A stretch of DNA of 64,000 nt from an uncultured Lachnospiraceae bacterium (GCA_910585605.1 CAJUFL010000001.1:62001-126000), one strand, 5' to 3'; positions 8,289-17,709 are shown, counted from the first letter of the stretch. Numbers and translations are program-made. The notes: generated by a model not told the origin, from the sequence alone.

Positions 8289-9452
8289 TTATATCCTGAT
8301 TACCCGTTGCCCCGCTGCTTTTAACAATCGATTCATAATCGCATAAGAAATTCCCTCTCCCCGGAAACTTTCTGCATAAATATATTCTGCACCTGCTGCG
8401 TCAAATTCCCGAAGCGCTGCATAAAGCCCTGCTGCAATCGTATTTTTCTCTTTTCTGTTACCGATACATACCAGTATATCTGCCTTTCCCTTATAACAGC
8501 AAAGAGTTTCCTCTGCTGCCATAATTCCCACAAGAAAACCTTTCTGCCTTTTTTCTTCAGCCAGGGCACAGATTTTTACAGTCACCGCTTCTCTGGACTG
8601 ATCATCGGAATCCTTTCTTTGTGCTTCTACCAAAGTTAATTCCCCTCTCGGTGCATAATGGGTATATTTCATTCCTGGTGCTTTTGGAGGAATTCCAGCC
8701 ATCGGTTTCTCCAAAGCTGCATCCATTTTGACCTCCCCTATCATTTCCTCCAGCATTTTTCTCGTAATAAATCCCGGACGTAAAATAACAGGAGCTTCCA
8801 CACTCAAATCTACGATTGTTGATTCAATTCCAATCCCCACCGGACCACCATCAATAATATATTCTATCTTACCATCCATGTCCTCCATCACATGAGAGGC
8901 TTTGGTAGGCGAAGGTCTTCCCGAAACATTAGCACTCGGAGCCGCCACATAAACACCGGATTGCCGGATCAGTTCCAAGGCAGCCGGATGAGCCGGCATA
9001 CGGATTGCCACAGTATCCAATCCCCCAGTAGTTTCATCTGGAACAATCTGCTTTTTGGGAAGAATCATTGTAAGCGGTCCCGGCCAAAATGCCTGCGCCA
9101 GTGTATATGCCAGATCATTTGTATACGCAAGATCCTCCATATCTTCCACCTTTGAAATATGCACGATCAGTGGATTATCGGATGGTCTTCCCTTAGCAGC
9201 ATAGATTCTTCCAGCCGCCGACGGATTCAATGCATCTGCACCCAGACCATATACCGTTTCCGTCGGAAATGCCACCAGACCCCCTGTCCTTAAACAATCT
9301 GATGGCTGTTTTAATAAACTTTTTAATTTTGCAGCATCTTCCTCCGTATATCCCACAGCTTCTACCAGATGCGTTATCACCTGATACTGACCTCTGTCCG
9401 GATAATCCGTGTTGCCCCGTCTTTGCTGCCCATTTTCAAGTTCTTTATTCAT
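8289..9452 (-). CDS. ywlC: L-threonylcarbamoyladenylate synthase (Sua5/YwlC)
   Basis: 387 residues. The enzyme makes threonylcarbamoyl-AMP from threonine, bicarbonate and ATP for the t6A37 modification of ANN-decoding tRNAs. The YrdC domain (about 40-240) shows LVAFPTETVYGLGADA, the KGRPSDNPLIVHI motif and APSANVSGRPSPT. A linker with GMKYTHYAPRGE leads into the C-terminal Sua5 domain (about 270-385), so this is the long two-domain form, not the short TsaC form. The start is placed 12 bases after AAGGAAAGG. Confidence 0.94.
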   Translation of the reverse strand: MNKELENGQQRRGNTDYPDRGQYQVITHLVEAVGYTEEDAAKLKSLLKQPSDCLRTGGLVAFPTETVYGLGADALNPSAAGRIYAAKGRPSDNPLIVHISKVEDMEDLAYTNDLAYTLAQAFWPGPLTMILPKKQIVPDETTGGLDTVAIRMPAHPAALELIRQSGVYVAAPSANVSGRPSPTKASHVMEDMDGKIEYIIDGGPVGIGIESTIVDLSVEAPVILRPGFITRKMLEEMIGEVKMDAALEKPMAGIPPKAPGMKYTHYAPRGELTLVEAQRKDSDDQSREAVTVKICALAEEKRQKGFLVGIMAAEETLCCYKGKADILVCIGNRKEKNTIAAGLYAALREFDAAGAEYIYAESFRGEGISYAIMNRLLKAAGQRVIRI

Positions 9453-9547
9453 ATCTGTACGCTGCCTTTCCTTTACGAATGCTATTATATATTACTTTTT
9501 CTTTCTCTGCAAGATTTCCGGACAATCTTAAACAACAAAACGCGATA

Positions 9548-9579
9548 AGAGGAGTATTTTCTTCCGAAAACACTCCTCT
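9548..9579 (-). terminator. Terminator-like hairpin after the 1404-residue surface protein gene
   Basis: AGAGGAGTATTTTC pairs with GAAAACACTCCTCT across the four-base loop TTCC, with one mismatch. A moderately T-rich stretch (CGCGTTTTGTTGTTT) follows on the minus strand. It sits between the stop at 9619 and the start of ywlC. Confidence 0.7.
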
Positions 9580-9618
9580 CCTATTTAATCAACTTTCAAA
9601 TTTATCAATTATCGTCTT

Positions 9619-12600
9619 TTATTTCTTTACTATAACTTTGACTTTTTTGTAAACACCGTTATTAGCAATAACATAGATATTACACTTACCAGGCGCAACT
9701 GCTTTAATCTTACCTTTCTTATCAACTTTTGCTACTCTGTAATCATCAGTGTAATAACGGAACTTCACTGCATGCTGTAACAGTTTCTTCTTTTTATCTT
9801 CTCTAGTCATAGATGCCTTAATCTTAGATGTCTTTCCTGGTTTCAAAGTCACCTTGCTCTTCTTAACAGTTACCTTCTTGGCATTCGTCCGTTTATCTTT
9901 CTTCATCGCCACATGAATCTGAGGTGATTTCGCAATATAGACTTTCTTATCACCTATCATCTTATATGCGATAACAAAATATTTATAGGACTTCTTATAA
10001 GACAGCTTCTTATGTGTTGCTTTTAATTTCTTTGTAGAAGTTACCTTTTTGTATACCTTCTTACCGTTACAATAAGACCAGTAGATTTCATATCCTGCTG
10101 CACCCTTGTATTTCAGCCATGATAAAGATATCTTCTTGTCACCGCCAATACCTTTTGCCAAAAGCAACGGTAAATCATCTCTGTTATTCAACTCATCTCC
10201 ACTCATATGGGATTCGTCAACTACCTCTTTATCCACAACTACCACATTAAAGGTTCTCTTACTGCCATCTTTATAATTAACTACCACCGGATATGTTCCC
10301 TCTGGTTTTTGGGCAAGAGCAGAACTCTTAATCGTAAGTGTAGAGCCAGATACTGTGTAATCACCAGCCGGAAGTGTAGTTCCACCAAGAGATACATTAT
10401 CTACTACACGACCTGAATCCAGATTCTGAGTCACATCCTTAGGATTAGACAGTTCAAATATCTTGTCATCACCCTTTGTATCTGCCGGCTTATTGCCAGG
10501 TTTTTCAGGAGTCTTAGTAGGTACGGCCTTATCCTGATCTACAGAAGTATCCTTTTTGTTTGCATCAGAAGCCTTATCAACATCACCAATTGTCTTCCAG
10601 TTCTCATCAATGGTCACATAAACCGTTGTTGAAGTTCCTTTATCTGTAGACAAAGTAATCGGATATTTTCCTGGCTTATTTTCAACTTTAGAAGTATCTA
10701 CCTTAGTAATAGGAACATCCTTCTTTGTATCGATTTCATATGCCTCAGCATTGGAGAGCTTAAGCACATTCTCTGGTGTAAGTAACGGGAAATCATCAGT
10801 ACCGATTATAAAATTATTCGCTCCGATATGTTCGTCACCTGGCTCGGGCTCGATGGTATCTGCTCCTTCGGAATCGCTACCTTCATCAGTCACAGTAACT
10901 GTTACCGTCGCTGTAACTGTTTTTCCATCTTCATCCTTTGCTGTTACCGTAACAGGATATTCACCCTTCTTACCATCCTTTACTGCCTGAACAAGCTTCT
11001 CTAACTGTTTCGCATCAGGTGTTACATCTGTAACACTGGAACCATCATTATGTTTTGCCACGACATCAGCCATTTTCTTAAACGTATCCTCTGGCGTTGT
11101 CTCCAAAACCGGACTCTTTGCAGGTATAGAAAAGTCATTGGCAGTGAGGTTGATATCCGGTATCTTGCCCGCCGGTTTACTGTTGTCCGCAGATCCCTCA
11201 TCCTTGACAGTCGCATTCACTGTAACCTTCTGTCCCCAATAGGTAAAGGTTACCTCATATGTGCCGTTTACCGGTTGGATTTTTGTTCCATCACCTTCAA
11301 TCCATTTATTGTTTACAGCTTTTCCGTTATTCGTTCCTACTGCATTTGCAAGCGTCTTCATAATGTTCTGTGCTGTTTCACCGGATGGATTATTCTTAAT
11401 CTCCTGCGCCTGTTTCACTGTAAGATTGAAGTGATTTGCACCAATAACAATATACGCATTTGTGTCAGGATCGTCATCGGCCCAGCCTTTCTTTGTTTCG
11501 TCTACAACAGTAGCCGTAACAATCCTGTCTCCTGCCTTATCACCTGGTGTCGTATCCTGCAATGTAATATCAGGAATCTTTCCAGGCTCTTTTACATTAT
11601 TCAGCTTTGAAACATCTCCGCTTGGCACAACTATCGGATCAGAAGTTCCTGGATTTGTATCACTTTCCAAACGCTTTGCGTCTGATGCCTCTTTAATATC
11701 ATCTTCCGTTGCTTTTTTTGCATCTTCTACACTAATGATAAAATCATGCTCTGAAATATATGGATATTGAACAACCTTTACAGTTACAACTGTCTCTGCC
11801 GTTGCTCCATTTACAGAAGTAGCAGTGACTCTAACCTTATAATCTCCCAGTGGTCCGTTCGCAATTGCCTCATTCAAGGCTGTCAAATCACTGGAATTCA
11901 ATGTAATATTTACCATAGAACCGTCACTTGCCGTTGCCGTTGCATTTGACTTTCCAACAAATTCCTCAACAAGCAGCGCACTGCCTCCCTGTTGAACCGT
12001 AAAATCATTTGCCGCTATGTTAACCGTTACTTTCTCGGAACCATTATCGAAAACAGTTGCTTGAACTGTTACCTGTACTCCTTTGTATTCAAAAGTTACC
12101 GGATAATCACCTTTCTGGGCTTTAATGTCACATTGTGTAATAGTTATATCCTTAGGATCTACCATCTCACCATTATTGGTAGCCACCGCATTTGCAAGAT
12201 TTTTAATCAGCTGTGTCTGTCCTGTCGGATTCTTCGCAATCGCATTCGCCTGCTCTATTGTAATATCGAAATTATTGGCACCAATTTCAATGTCTGCACC
12301 TGAACCATCATTTGCCTTGCCACTGTTTGTTTCATCCACAACCGTCACCTTAGCTGCTTCTGTAACACTCTTGCCCTCATCATTGGTATAGGTAAATGAA
12401 AGATCATATTCCCCATCGCCCTTACTTTTCATCTCCGCTAGCTTCTGATCATCAACTGTAATCTTATCGCTGGTATGTGGTATTTCCTCATCTTCATCCA
12501 TCGCCGTAACGTCTGATTTTTCTTTTGCCGTATCTTCATCAAAAGTACTCAATTCAGATTCTTTTAAAATGAAATCTTTTACGGTCATACTCAGTTCTGC

Positions 12601-13833
12601 GTCTTTTACCCAGACTACTTCAACACCTGTCACTGACGGAGAAGTCTCCTCTTCGTGCGTTGGATTCTTGCCTCCTTCATCAGGCAGATCATAGGGACTG
12701 AACTCAATGATATAGCCACTCATACCATATCCCTGACGAGTAACATTGTATGGTGAATAATCGTTCCAGTTCGCTCTTTCATAACCATATTCCAATGCAT
12801 ATTCTGCTTTATAAGTTGCTCTTCCATCGGAAAGATTCACATTATTATTCGGTTCCCCTGTATTCCAGTCATTATAGCGACCTTCAACCGGTCCAAATCC
12901 GTTATCTCCACTTCCCCAATGTGCATTTCCCTGTATATTGGTCCGATAAAAAGGAGTTCCTGCTTCCGGACCACACATCCAGTACCATAGCCTTGCGACT
13001 TCTCCACCATTTCCACCGTCTACTCGAGCTCCACCGGGATTCAATGCATCATTTGCTATCGTATCCGCATCAAATGTAATCCCCTCTGTATGTGTTCTGG
13101 CACCACCGATCCACGCCTGAATTCCACCTCCAAACGCTCCATATATGTATAATTCTTCATTCTCATCGGTAATTGTAGCCAGATACCCTTTTAATCCATT
13201 TTTTTCTGCCTTTTTTGCCTCATTATAGGCATCATACCATGTCGCTCTCTCCTCAACCGGCTTATTCTCATCATTAAATTTAACATGTCTGTAATAATGA
13301 ATCTTGCCGCCTGAAGCCATAGCAATTTCATCATCCTCTAACCCTATCTCGTTAGCTATAACGGAAACCTCCTGCTGCACTTCTGGTGCTACGCCGTTTC
13401 GCTTAAAGGTCAGACCTCTCACAAATGCCTGAATCTGCTCGTTCGTAATATCTGTCCCCCGCACTGTAATCGACGTCAATTCTTTGCCAGAAATGCCGGT
13501 TCCTCCTCCATGCTCTACCAGTGTAATGTACTCCAAATTATTGCCCTTCTTCTGAATTGCTTTGACAGTACGGTTATCTCCCACAAACCGGAAATCATCC
13601 GCAACCACAAAGGATCCACCATTGCTTACAGACAGACAAAACAGCTTTTGTACATTATTCCCTGCAAAACTGGCCTTTATACCTGGAAACCTGTAAGTAG
13701 TCTTATCCTTACTCCAAACAATCTTTCCCAGATCTATCTTGCCTTCCTCTGCGGCCTGTGCCGTCTCTCCCGATACCGGCAGCACACCCAAAACCATTAC
13801 AATGGTCAAAATAAATGCTAGTAACTTTTTCAT
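9619..13833 (-). CDS. Large exported protein: C-type-lectin-like domain, Ig-like repeats and basic C-terminal module
   Basis: 1404 residues. A signal peptide (about 1-28, cut near ETAQAAEE) is followed by a beta-rich region. A C-type-lectin-like domain follows (about 180-385), marked by GYLATITDENEE, AWIGGAR, DWNTGEPNN, WND and GYIIEFS. Next come several repeats of about 90-120 residues built on IGANNF-x-aa-Q-A and TFEYKGVQVTV-like beta strands, typical of bacterial Ig-like stalks. The C terminus has a fibronectin-III-like unit (about 1245-1315) and a Lys-rich Big2-like unit (about 1325-1404). No LPXTG or S-layer motif is seen, so wall attachment probably uses the very basic C-terminal module, which two other proteins in this window share. 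Probable adhesin; ligand unknown. Confidence 0.8.
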   Translation of the reverse strand: MKKLLAFILTIVMVLGVLPVSGETAQAAEEGKIDLGKIVWSKDKTTYRFPGIKASFAGNNVQKLFCLSVSNGGSFVVADDFRFVGDNRTVKAIQKKGNNLEYITLVEHGGGTGISGKELTSITVRGTDITNEQIQAFVRGLTFKRNGVAPEVQQEVSVIANEIGLEDDEIAMASGGKIHYYRHVKFNDENKPVEERATWYDAYNEAKKAEKNGLKGYLATITDENEELYIYGAFGGGIQAWIGGARTHTEGITFDADTIANDALNPGGARVDGGNGGEVARLWYWMCGPEAGTPFYRTNIQGNAHWGSGDNGFGPVEGRYNDWNTGEPNNNVNLSDGRATYKAEYALEYGYERANWNDYSPYNVTRQGYGMSGYIIEFSPYDLPDEGGKNPTHEEETSPSVTGVEVVWVKDAELSMTVKDFILKESELSTFDEDTAKEKSDVTAMDEDEEIPHTSDKITVDDQKLAEMKSKGDGEYDLSFTYTNDEGKSVTEAAKVTVVDETNSGKANDGSGADIEIGANNFDITIEQANAIAKNPTGQTQLIKNLANAVATNNGEMVDPKDITITQCDIKAQKGDYPVTFEYKGVQVTVQATVFDNGSEKVTVNIAANDFTVQQGGSALLVEEFVGKSNATATASDGSMVNITLNSSDLTALNEAIANGPLGDYKVRVTATSVNGATAETVVTVKVVQYPYISEHDFIISVEDAKKATEDDIKEASDAKRLESDTNPGTSDPIVVPSGDVSKLNNVKEPGKIPDITLQDTTPGDKAGDRIVTATVVDETKKGWADDDPDTNAYIVIGANHFNLTVKQAQEIKNNPSGETAQNIMKTLANAVGTNNGKAVNNKWIEGDGTKIQPVNGTYEVTFTYWGQKVTVNATVKDEGSADNSKPAGKIPDINLTANDFSIPAKSPVLETTPEDTFKKMADVVAKHNDGSSVTDVTPDAKQLEKLVQAVKDGKKGEYPVTVTAKDEDGKTVTATVTVTVTDEGSDSEGADTIEPEPGDEHIGANNFIIGTDDFPLLTPENVLKLSNAEAYEIDTKKDVPITKVDTSKVENKPGKYPITLSTDKGTSTTVYVTIDENWKTIGDVDKASDANKKDTSVDQDKAVPTKTPEKPGNKPADTKGDDKIFELSNPKDVTQNLDSGRVVDNVSLGGTTLPAGDYTVSGSTLTIKSSALAQKPEGTYPVVVNYKDGSKRTFNVVVVDKEVVDESHMSGDELNNRDDLPLLLAKGIGGDKKISLSWLKYKGAAGYEIYWSYCNGKKVYKKVTSTKKLKATHKKLSYKKSYKYFVIAYKMIGDKKVYIAKSPQIHVAMKKDKRTNAKKVTVKKSKVTLKPGKTSKIKASMTREDKKKKLLQHAVKFRYYTDDYRVAKVDKKGKIKAVAPGKCNIYVIANNGVYKKVKVIVKK

Positions 13834-13997
13834 CCCAACCTCTCCTTTCTAACAAATAATTAACCAGATATCCGTATATGTCAAACAAAGCCCGCAAAAA
13901 TGCAAACTTTCTGTCAAACAAAATAAGCAATCATATCTGGTAGGATTGTGCAGCAAAATGCTGCCTCGTCAGCATATATTTCAAGACCAATATCCTA
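13834..13997 (-). promoter_or_regulatory. Long structured leader of the 1404-residue surface protein gene
   Basis: About 165 bases separate the predicted transcription start from the ATG. The leader can fold through CCAGATAT/ATATCTGG (13864-13871 with 13933-13940) and GCAGC/GCTGC (near 13959-13973). It contains a direct repeat TGTCAAACAAA (13879 and 13912). It does not match any riboswitch consensus I know; the role is unclear. The remaining bases up to the amidase start at 14251 show no gene. Confidence 0.4.
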
Positions 13998-14003
13998 TTT
14001 ATT

Positions 14004-14032
14004 AATATAACGGATAATCCCTTATATGTCAA
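14004..14032 (-). promoter_or_regulatory. SigmaA-type promoter of the surface protein gene
   Basis: On the minus strand TTGACA (14027-14032) and TATATT (14004-14009) are separated by exactly 17 bases. This is a near-consensus vegetative promoter pointing towards the gene ending at 9619. Confidence 0.75.
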
Positions 14033-14250
14033 GGCTTTATCGGGTTTTTATATAACTTACATACCTTGCGTAGAAGCTATCCCCTTAGTCCTTTTACAGA
14101 CTGTCAGTAAATTATCAGGATATCAATCGTCAACTTATAAAATCCTCTCAGTTTTTTCCTGAAAAATCAAAGAATTTCCATAATACATCATATGTTACCG
14201 TCTTTCTTCATAGTATAACAAATAAAAAGCTTGGAGCAGTTACTGATATC

Positions 14251-14940
14251 ATGAAGAAAAACCTTACTTCCGTTCTTTGCCTTTTTTTATGTCTGGCTGC
14301 CTTTTTTTCTTTGTTTCAGGGTGTCCATTCCCGTGTTGCCACCTCTATAAAAAATAAAACGGTTATCGTCATAGATGTAGGACACGGAGGAAATGATCCC
14401 GGCAAAGTCAGTTCTAATGGCATTCAGGAAAAAGATATTAATCTACAGATCGCCCTCTATCTGAAAGACTATCTAATCGCACAAGATTATACCGTATTTC
14501 TTACAAGGGAAACCGACTGCGGACTTTATGACGAAAATGTTTCCAATAAAAAAACTTCCGACCTGAATAACCGTATCCGGTTTTTTAAAGAAAAAAATGC
14601 TGCCTGTGTAGTAAGCATTCATCAAAACAGTTACCCGGATACTGTCCAGCATGGTGCACAGGCTTTTTATTTTGCCGGAAGCGAGGAAGGTAAATTATTT
14701 GCCGAAACCGTACAAAACTCCCTTTTAAAAATAGATGACACCAACACTCGTATGGCCAAATCCTCAGACAGCTATTATCTGTTAAAGCATTCCAGCGTCC
14801 CTTCTATTATAGTGGAATGTGGATTTTTATCCAATCCGGAAGAAACCTCCAGACTAACCGATGCCAACTATCAGAAACAGCTTGCCTATTCCATTTGTCT
14901 GGGAATCTGCAATTATATGATGCCAGGTTCAAGCCAGTAG
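14251..14940 (+). CDS. N-acetylmuramoyl-L-alanine amidase (Amidase_3)
   Basis: Exported zinc-dependent cell-wall hydrolase, 229 residues, that cuts the lactyl-amide bond of peptidoglycan. An N-terminal hydrophobic signal (about 5-27) precedes the catalytic domain. The Amidase_3 signature is clear: first zinc ligand in VIVIDVGHGGNDPG, the GIQEKDINLQIA glutamate, VSIHQNSY with the second histidine, and the catalytic Glu in SIIVECGFLSNPEE. It is of CwlD type in size and lacks a wall-binding domain. It stands alone, divergent from the surface-protein gene. Confidence 0.92.
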   Translation: MKKNLTSVLCLFLCLAAFFSLFQGVHSRVATSIKNKTVIVIDVGHGGNDPGKVSSNGIQEKDINLQIALYLKDYLIAQDYTVFLTRETDCGLYDENVSNKKTSDLNNRIRFFKEKNAACVVSIHQNSYPDTVQHGAQAFYFAGSEEGKLFAETVQNSLLKIDDTNTRMAKSSDSYYLLKHSSVPSIIVECGFLSNPEETSRLTDANYQKQLAYSICLGICNYMMPGSSQ

Positions 14941-15045
14941 GCAGCAAAGCGCATTTACATGTAATTTGCCATCTGCTGGCTCCACCCTCCAAACCTGACA
15001 TGAAACCGATTTGCTTGCAAATATGCAGGAATGGAGGTGTTCCTA

Positions 15046-15079
15046 GGATTGCAACAGTTGCAAAGCAACGGTGCAATCC
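15046..15079. repeat. Perfect nested hairpin
   Basis: GGATTGCA pairs with TGCAATCC, and inside it GTTGC pairs with GCAAC around an AAA loop. The stem is 13 bp in total with a 3+2-base internal loop. No T tract follows. It could be a folded RNA element or a recombination or transposon end. Confidence 0.5.
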
Positions 15080-15226
15080 GCAGCATCATTATATGTAATA
15101 GGGGCTGCCTTTTATTGACAACCCCTTTCACACATAATATCCTCATTTTACTTTCAGTATTCTCTAAATTCTCCTGTGTTTTATTTACAAAAAGGAGTTT
15201 TTGTCACTCTCCTGAATGGTGTAACC

Positions 15227-15332
15227 GTGTTTGGGAGCTGACCCAGTCAAACACCCAGCCGCAAACAGCGGGGATCAGATTTGAAACACCCCAAGGGTCA
15301 GGGTATTTGACTTTTGCGAATGCCGCAGCTCC
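15227..15332 (+). ncRNA. Candidate structured RNA
   Basis: Several stems can form: GGAGCTG (15234-15240) with CAGCTCC (15326-15332); GTCAAACACCC (15246-15256) with GGGTATTTGAC (15301-15311); and CCGC with GCGG around ACA-type loops (15259-15271). Two competing stems also exist: GTGTTTG/CAAACAC (15227-15254) and CTGACCC/GGGTCAG (15238-15301). Mutually exclusive pairing of this kind is seen in switches, but no known class is recognised and either strand could be the transcribed one. Confidence 0.3.
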
Positions 15333-15836
15333 ACTTTAATTAAGATATCATCTCCCTTCCTTTCAATGTGCTGACCTCCAACCATATGTGCATGTGTGAT
15401 GTACAACACGGAAGCCAGAACATCTGCATGGACATCCGTTATCATAAAACGTCTGTCCTACAGACAACTTATCTGATTCCTGCGAGCAACAATTCAAGCG
15501 TACTTGTACGTTTGGCGATACTAAACGTCCTTTGGAAGTTTGTTAAGCACGGGCCAAAGTGAAACGCAGACCTGCCGCAAGGACCACATACCCCGTTGCT
15601 TACAGTGGGGCTGTTAACTGTAACGAGTCTCATTCTGGAACTAATAGATTATACAGAATTATAGATAACAGAGTATCCGGATTTGCATGCATTGCGAACT
15701 CTATTAAGAAACTCTACATAGACTATACTAAATGAATTTGTGATCTTCAATGTATGAACTATAAATTATTCTGGTTTTTTTATGAATTTTTGTGAAATTC
15801 TGGTTATATTTGTGTATTTTTTATGAAAACCTTTAC

Positions 15837-15864
15837 TTGTTTTCATTTTATGGTACACTATAGT
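15837..15864 (+). promoter_or_regulatory. Possible mecA promoter
   Basis: TTGTTT (15837-15842) and TATAGT (15859-15864) are 16 bases apart, about 200 bases upstream of mecA. The match is reasonable but not strong. Another -10-like TATACT lies near 15927. Confidence 0.35.
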
Positions 15865-16063
15865 TAGTTGAATTTTCTTTTACAGCCATATATATCTAAT
15901 CATGTTTTATGCTGAACACGATATACTAAATGTAGAAGAATTTTTAATAAAATAATATTTTCATTGCAATCATACGTAAAATATGATATTGTGAATGACA
16001 CATTTTTAATGCTTGTAAGCTGGAATTGTGAATTCCCGCACCGAAATAAAAGGAGATGATTCT

Positions 16064-16906
16064 ATGAAGTTAGAACGACTAAGCGAGAATCAGATTCGCT
16101 GTACGCTTAATAAAGCTGATCTGGCAGACAGGGAACTGTTATTAAATGAATTAGCTTATGGAACTGATAAAGCAAAAGAGCTTTTCCGTGATATGATGGA
16201 ACAGGCTTCCGAAGAATTAGGATTTGAAGTAAATGATATTCCTTTAATGATTGAAGCAATTCCTGTTTCGCCTGATTGTCTGATTCTGATCATAACCAAA
16301 GTAGAGGACCCTGAAGAACTGGATACCCGTTTTTCAAGATTTTCGAAATATACTGACATTGAAATTAATGCTGAAGATGAAGATTCTGATGAAGACGAGG
16401 ATAATGATGAAGATGATTTATCCCTTTTCAACAATGCAGCATCTTTAATCGAAACTATTTCCGATATCGTGGAGAATATTGAACAGGTTAAGAAACAGTC
16501 GGATTCCGGTAAAAATTTGAATTTTGTACCTCTTTCCTCTGCTCTTCGTGAGAATAACACAAAGAAAAAAGGCAGCAAAGAGAAAGCAAACCGGAAAAAA
16601 AGCGATTCTACCGTAGATTACCGTATATTCTCATTCCAGAACATTAATGATATCAGTAAAGCAGCAGTTATAGTCGCACCAATTTATCAGGATAAAAACT
16701 CACTTTACAAAAGTCCGTTTGATAATCATTATTATCTCATCGTGAATAATCTTTCAGATGATATCGAAAACTACCAGCGTGCATGTAATCTGCTCAGTGA
16801 ATATGGAACCAGAGTAAAGGCTAACTATGCAATGCCCTATTATTTTTCAGAACATTTTAAACTGATTATCAAAAATGATGCTATACAGACTTTGGCCAGC
16901 ATTTAA
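16064..16906 (+). CDS. mecA: Adaptor protein MecA
   Basis: 280 residues. MecA delivers substrates to the ClpC-ClpP protease in Firmicutes. The N-terminal substrate-binding domain starts MKLERLSENQIRCTLNKADL. A very acidic, Ser/Lys-containing linker covers about 108-190. The C-terminal ClpC-binding domain (about 195-280) has FSFQNINDISKAA and the typical NHYYLIVNN strand. The start at 16064 is set by AAAAGGAG six bases upstream. It stands alone and is followed by a bidirectional terminator. Confidence 0.9.
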   Translation: MKLERLSENQIRCTLNKADLADRELLLNELAYGTDKAKELFRDMMEQASEELGFEVNDIPLMIEAIPVSPDCLILIITKVEDPEELDTRFSRFSKYTDIEINAEDEDSDEDEDNDEDDLSLFNNAASLIETISDIVENIEQVKKQSDSGKNLNFVPLSSALRENNTKKKGSKEKANRKKSDSTVDYRIFSFQNINDISKAAVIVAPIYQDKNSLYKSPFDNHYYLIVNNLSDDIENYQRACNLLSEYGTRVKANYAMPYYFSEHFKLIIKNDAIQTLASI

Positions 16907-16927
16907 TACAATGCCTGTTAAAGACAA

Positions 16928-16976
16928 AAAGAAGCTGACGCATATAGGAATTTCCCTTTAATGTGCCAGCTTCTTT
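16928..16976. terminator. Bidirectional terminator between mecA and the DUF1858 gene
   Basis: AAAGAAGCTG (16928-16937) pairs perfectly with CAGCTTCTTT (16967-16976) around a 29-base loop. T-rich DNA follows on the plus strand (TGTTGTTT) and A-rich DNA precedes it, so it can serve both convergent genes. Confidence 0.75.
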
Positions 16977-16989
16977 GTTGTTTATGCGT

Positions 16990-17202
16990 TTAAGCCTCTT
17001 TTTTTGCAAGATACTCATTGATATCCTTTAACAATACCTCTACATCCATTCCATGTACCTGTGCGGCTTCCTCTAAGGTTTCACCCTGTGCAGACGGACA
17101 TCCCGGACAATGCATACCGTTTGCCATCAAAATTGCTGCGTTTCCCGGATCGATCGTGATGATCTCACCAATCAACATATCTTTATTCACTGATTTTGCC
17201 AT
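16990..17202 (-). CDS. DUF1858 family redox protein
   Basis: A 70-residue cytoplasmic protein of the DUF1858 family (TIGR03980, redox disulfide domain associated with hybrid cluster protein in anaerobes). The diagnostic motif is GMHCPGCPSAQGETLEEAA (about 29-47), with a CxxC pair likely to form a disulfide or bind metal. The ATG is preceded by an AGGAGG site. Upstream, 17203-17527 is non-coding and carries a promoter for the divergent GGDEF gene. Its exact redox partner is unknown. Confidence 0.88.
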   Translation of the reverse strand: MAKSVNKDMLIGEIITIDPGNAAILMANGMHCPGCPSAQGETLEEAAQVHGMDVEVLLKDINEYLAKKEA

Positions 17203-17443
17203 AGTCGTATTCCTCCTGTTTTCCTTTTTCCTGTATTGTATTGCACATTTAACCCATACTTATACGATGTGCTGTAGGATAATATATTTACCGTATCATT
17301 GGATTAATAAATAGTATTACCATATCCAGGTTATTATAATCAGTTTATGAAGAAAATGCAACCATTGTACCGGCTGATCACGAATAAAGCAGTATAATAA
17401 TCCCTATTTATAAAAATGAATCTATACAAGCTTTGTTAAATAA

Positions 17444-17452
17444 TGGTATAAT
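17444..17452 (+). promoter_or_regulatory. Extended -10 promoter upstream of the GGDEF gene
   Basis: TGGTATAAT is a perfect extended -10 element (TG-n-TATAAT), 75 bases before the original TTG start at 17528. No good -35 hexamer is visible, as is common for extended -10 promoters. I see nothing else in the 17203-17527 gap. Confidence 0.55.
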
Positions 17453-17527
17453 GTTACCAACCAAAGAAAGCAGTGACAGACAAACCAGAATCCAAAAATA
17501 ACGGAGAAGAAAGGAGTGTACACAAAA

Positions 17528-17650
17528 TTGGGGAAACGGTTAAATATAGGTCTTTTTATAGACGATATTGATGCAGTATTTACCAGTGAAGCAGTAAAAG
17601 GTGCTGAGCTGGGGGCTATCGCAATTTCGAGGAGAGCAGCGAAAAGCTGA
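17528..17650 (+). pseudogene. Amputated N terminus of the LacI-like sensor domain of the GGDEF gene
   Basis: Starting at TTG (17528) after an AAAGGAG site, the frame reads MGKRLNIGLFIDDIDAVFTS, the first beta-alpha unit of a periplasmic-binding-protein/LacI-like sensor domain. It then hits TGA at 17650. The rest of the sensor continues in another frame from about 17625 (NFEESSEKLIGDFVAAHPEL and onwards into the following CDS). Roughly 100-150 codons of the expected middle are missing. This points to a deletion with frameshift near 17615-17630. Confidence 0.7.
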
Positions 17651-17709
17651 TCGGTGATTTCGTTGCCGCTCATCCTGAACTGGATGGTCTGGTATTTGCA
17701 AATGACCGT

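Larger units (their letters stand above)
14941..16063 (+). other. 1.1-kb intergenic region, non-coding but highly foldable
   Basis: No credible gene is present: the open frames are short, lack ribosome sites and show no recognisable protein. Several nested inverted repeats occur: 15046-15079; a set between 15227 and 15332; AAGCGTAC/GTACGTTT near 15496-15513; and CCCC/GGGG near 15591-15610. From about 15650 to 16060 the DNA is AT-rich and holds candidate mecA promoter elements. Possibly one or more non-coding RNAs or the remains of a mobile element; I could not identify which. Confidence 0.5.

Noticed and set aside
11050..11610. 186-codon plus-strand frame opposite the 1404-residue gene
   Set aside because: Antisense shadow with poor start context and a Cys/Arg/Ile-rich composition typical of reversed repeat coding DNA.
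13834..13997. Cyclic di-GMP riboswitch in the leader of the surface-protein gene
   Set aside because: The conserved class I and II sequence blocks are not present; only generic hairpins and a direct repeat are seen.
14807..15146. Minus-strand frames overlapping the amidase 3' end
   Set aside because: No ribosome site, overlap with a well-supported gene and no recognisable protein.
15368..15562. Possible transposase remnant (64-codon frame)
   Set aside because: No DDE, HUH or TnpB motif could be recognised in any frame and no clear terminal repeats bound the region, so it is left as non-coding.
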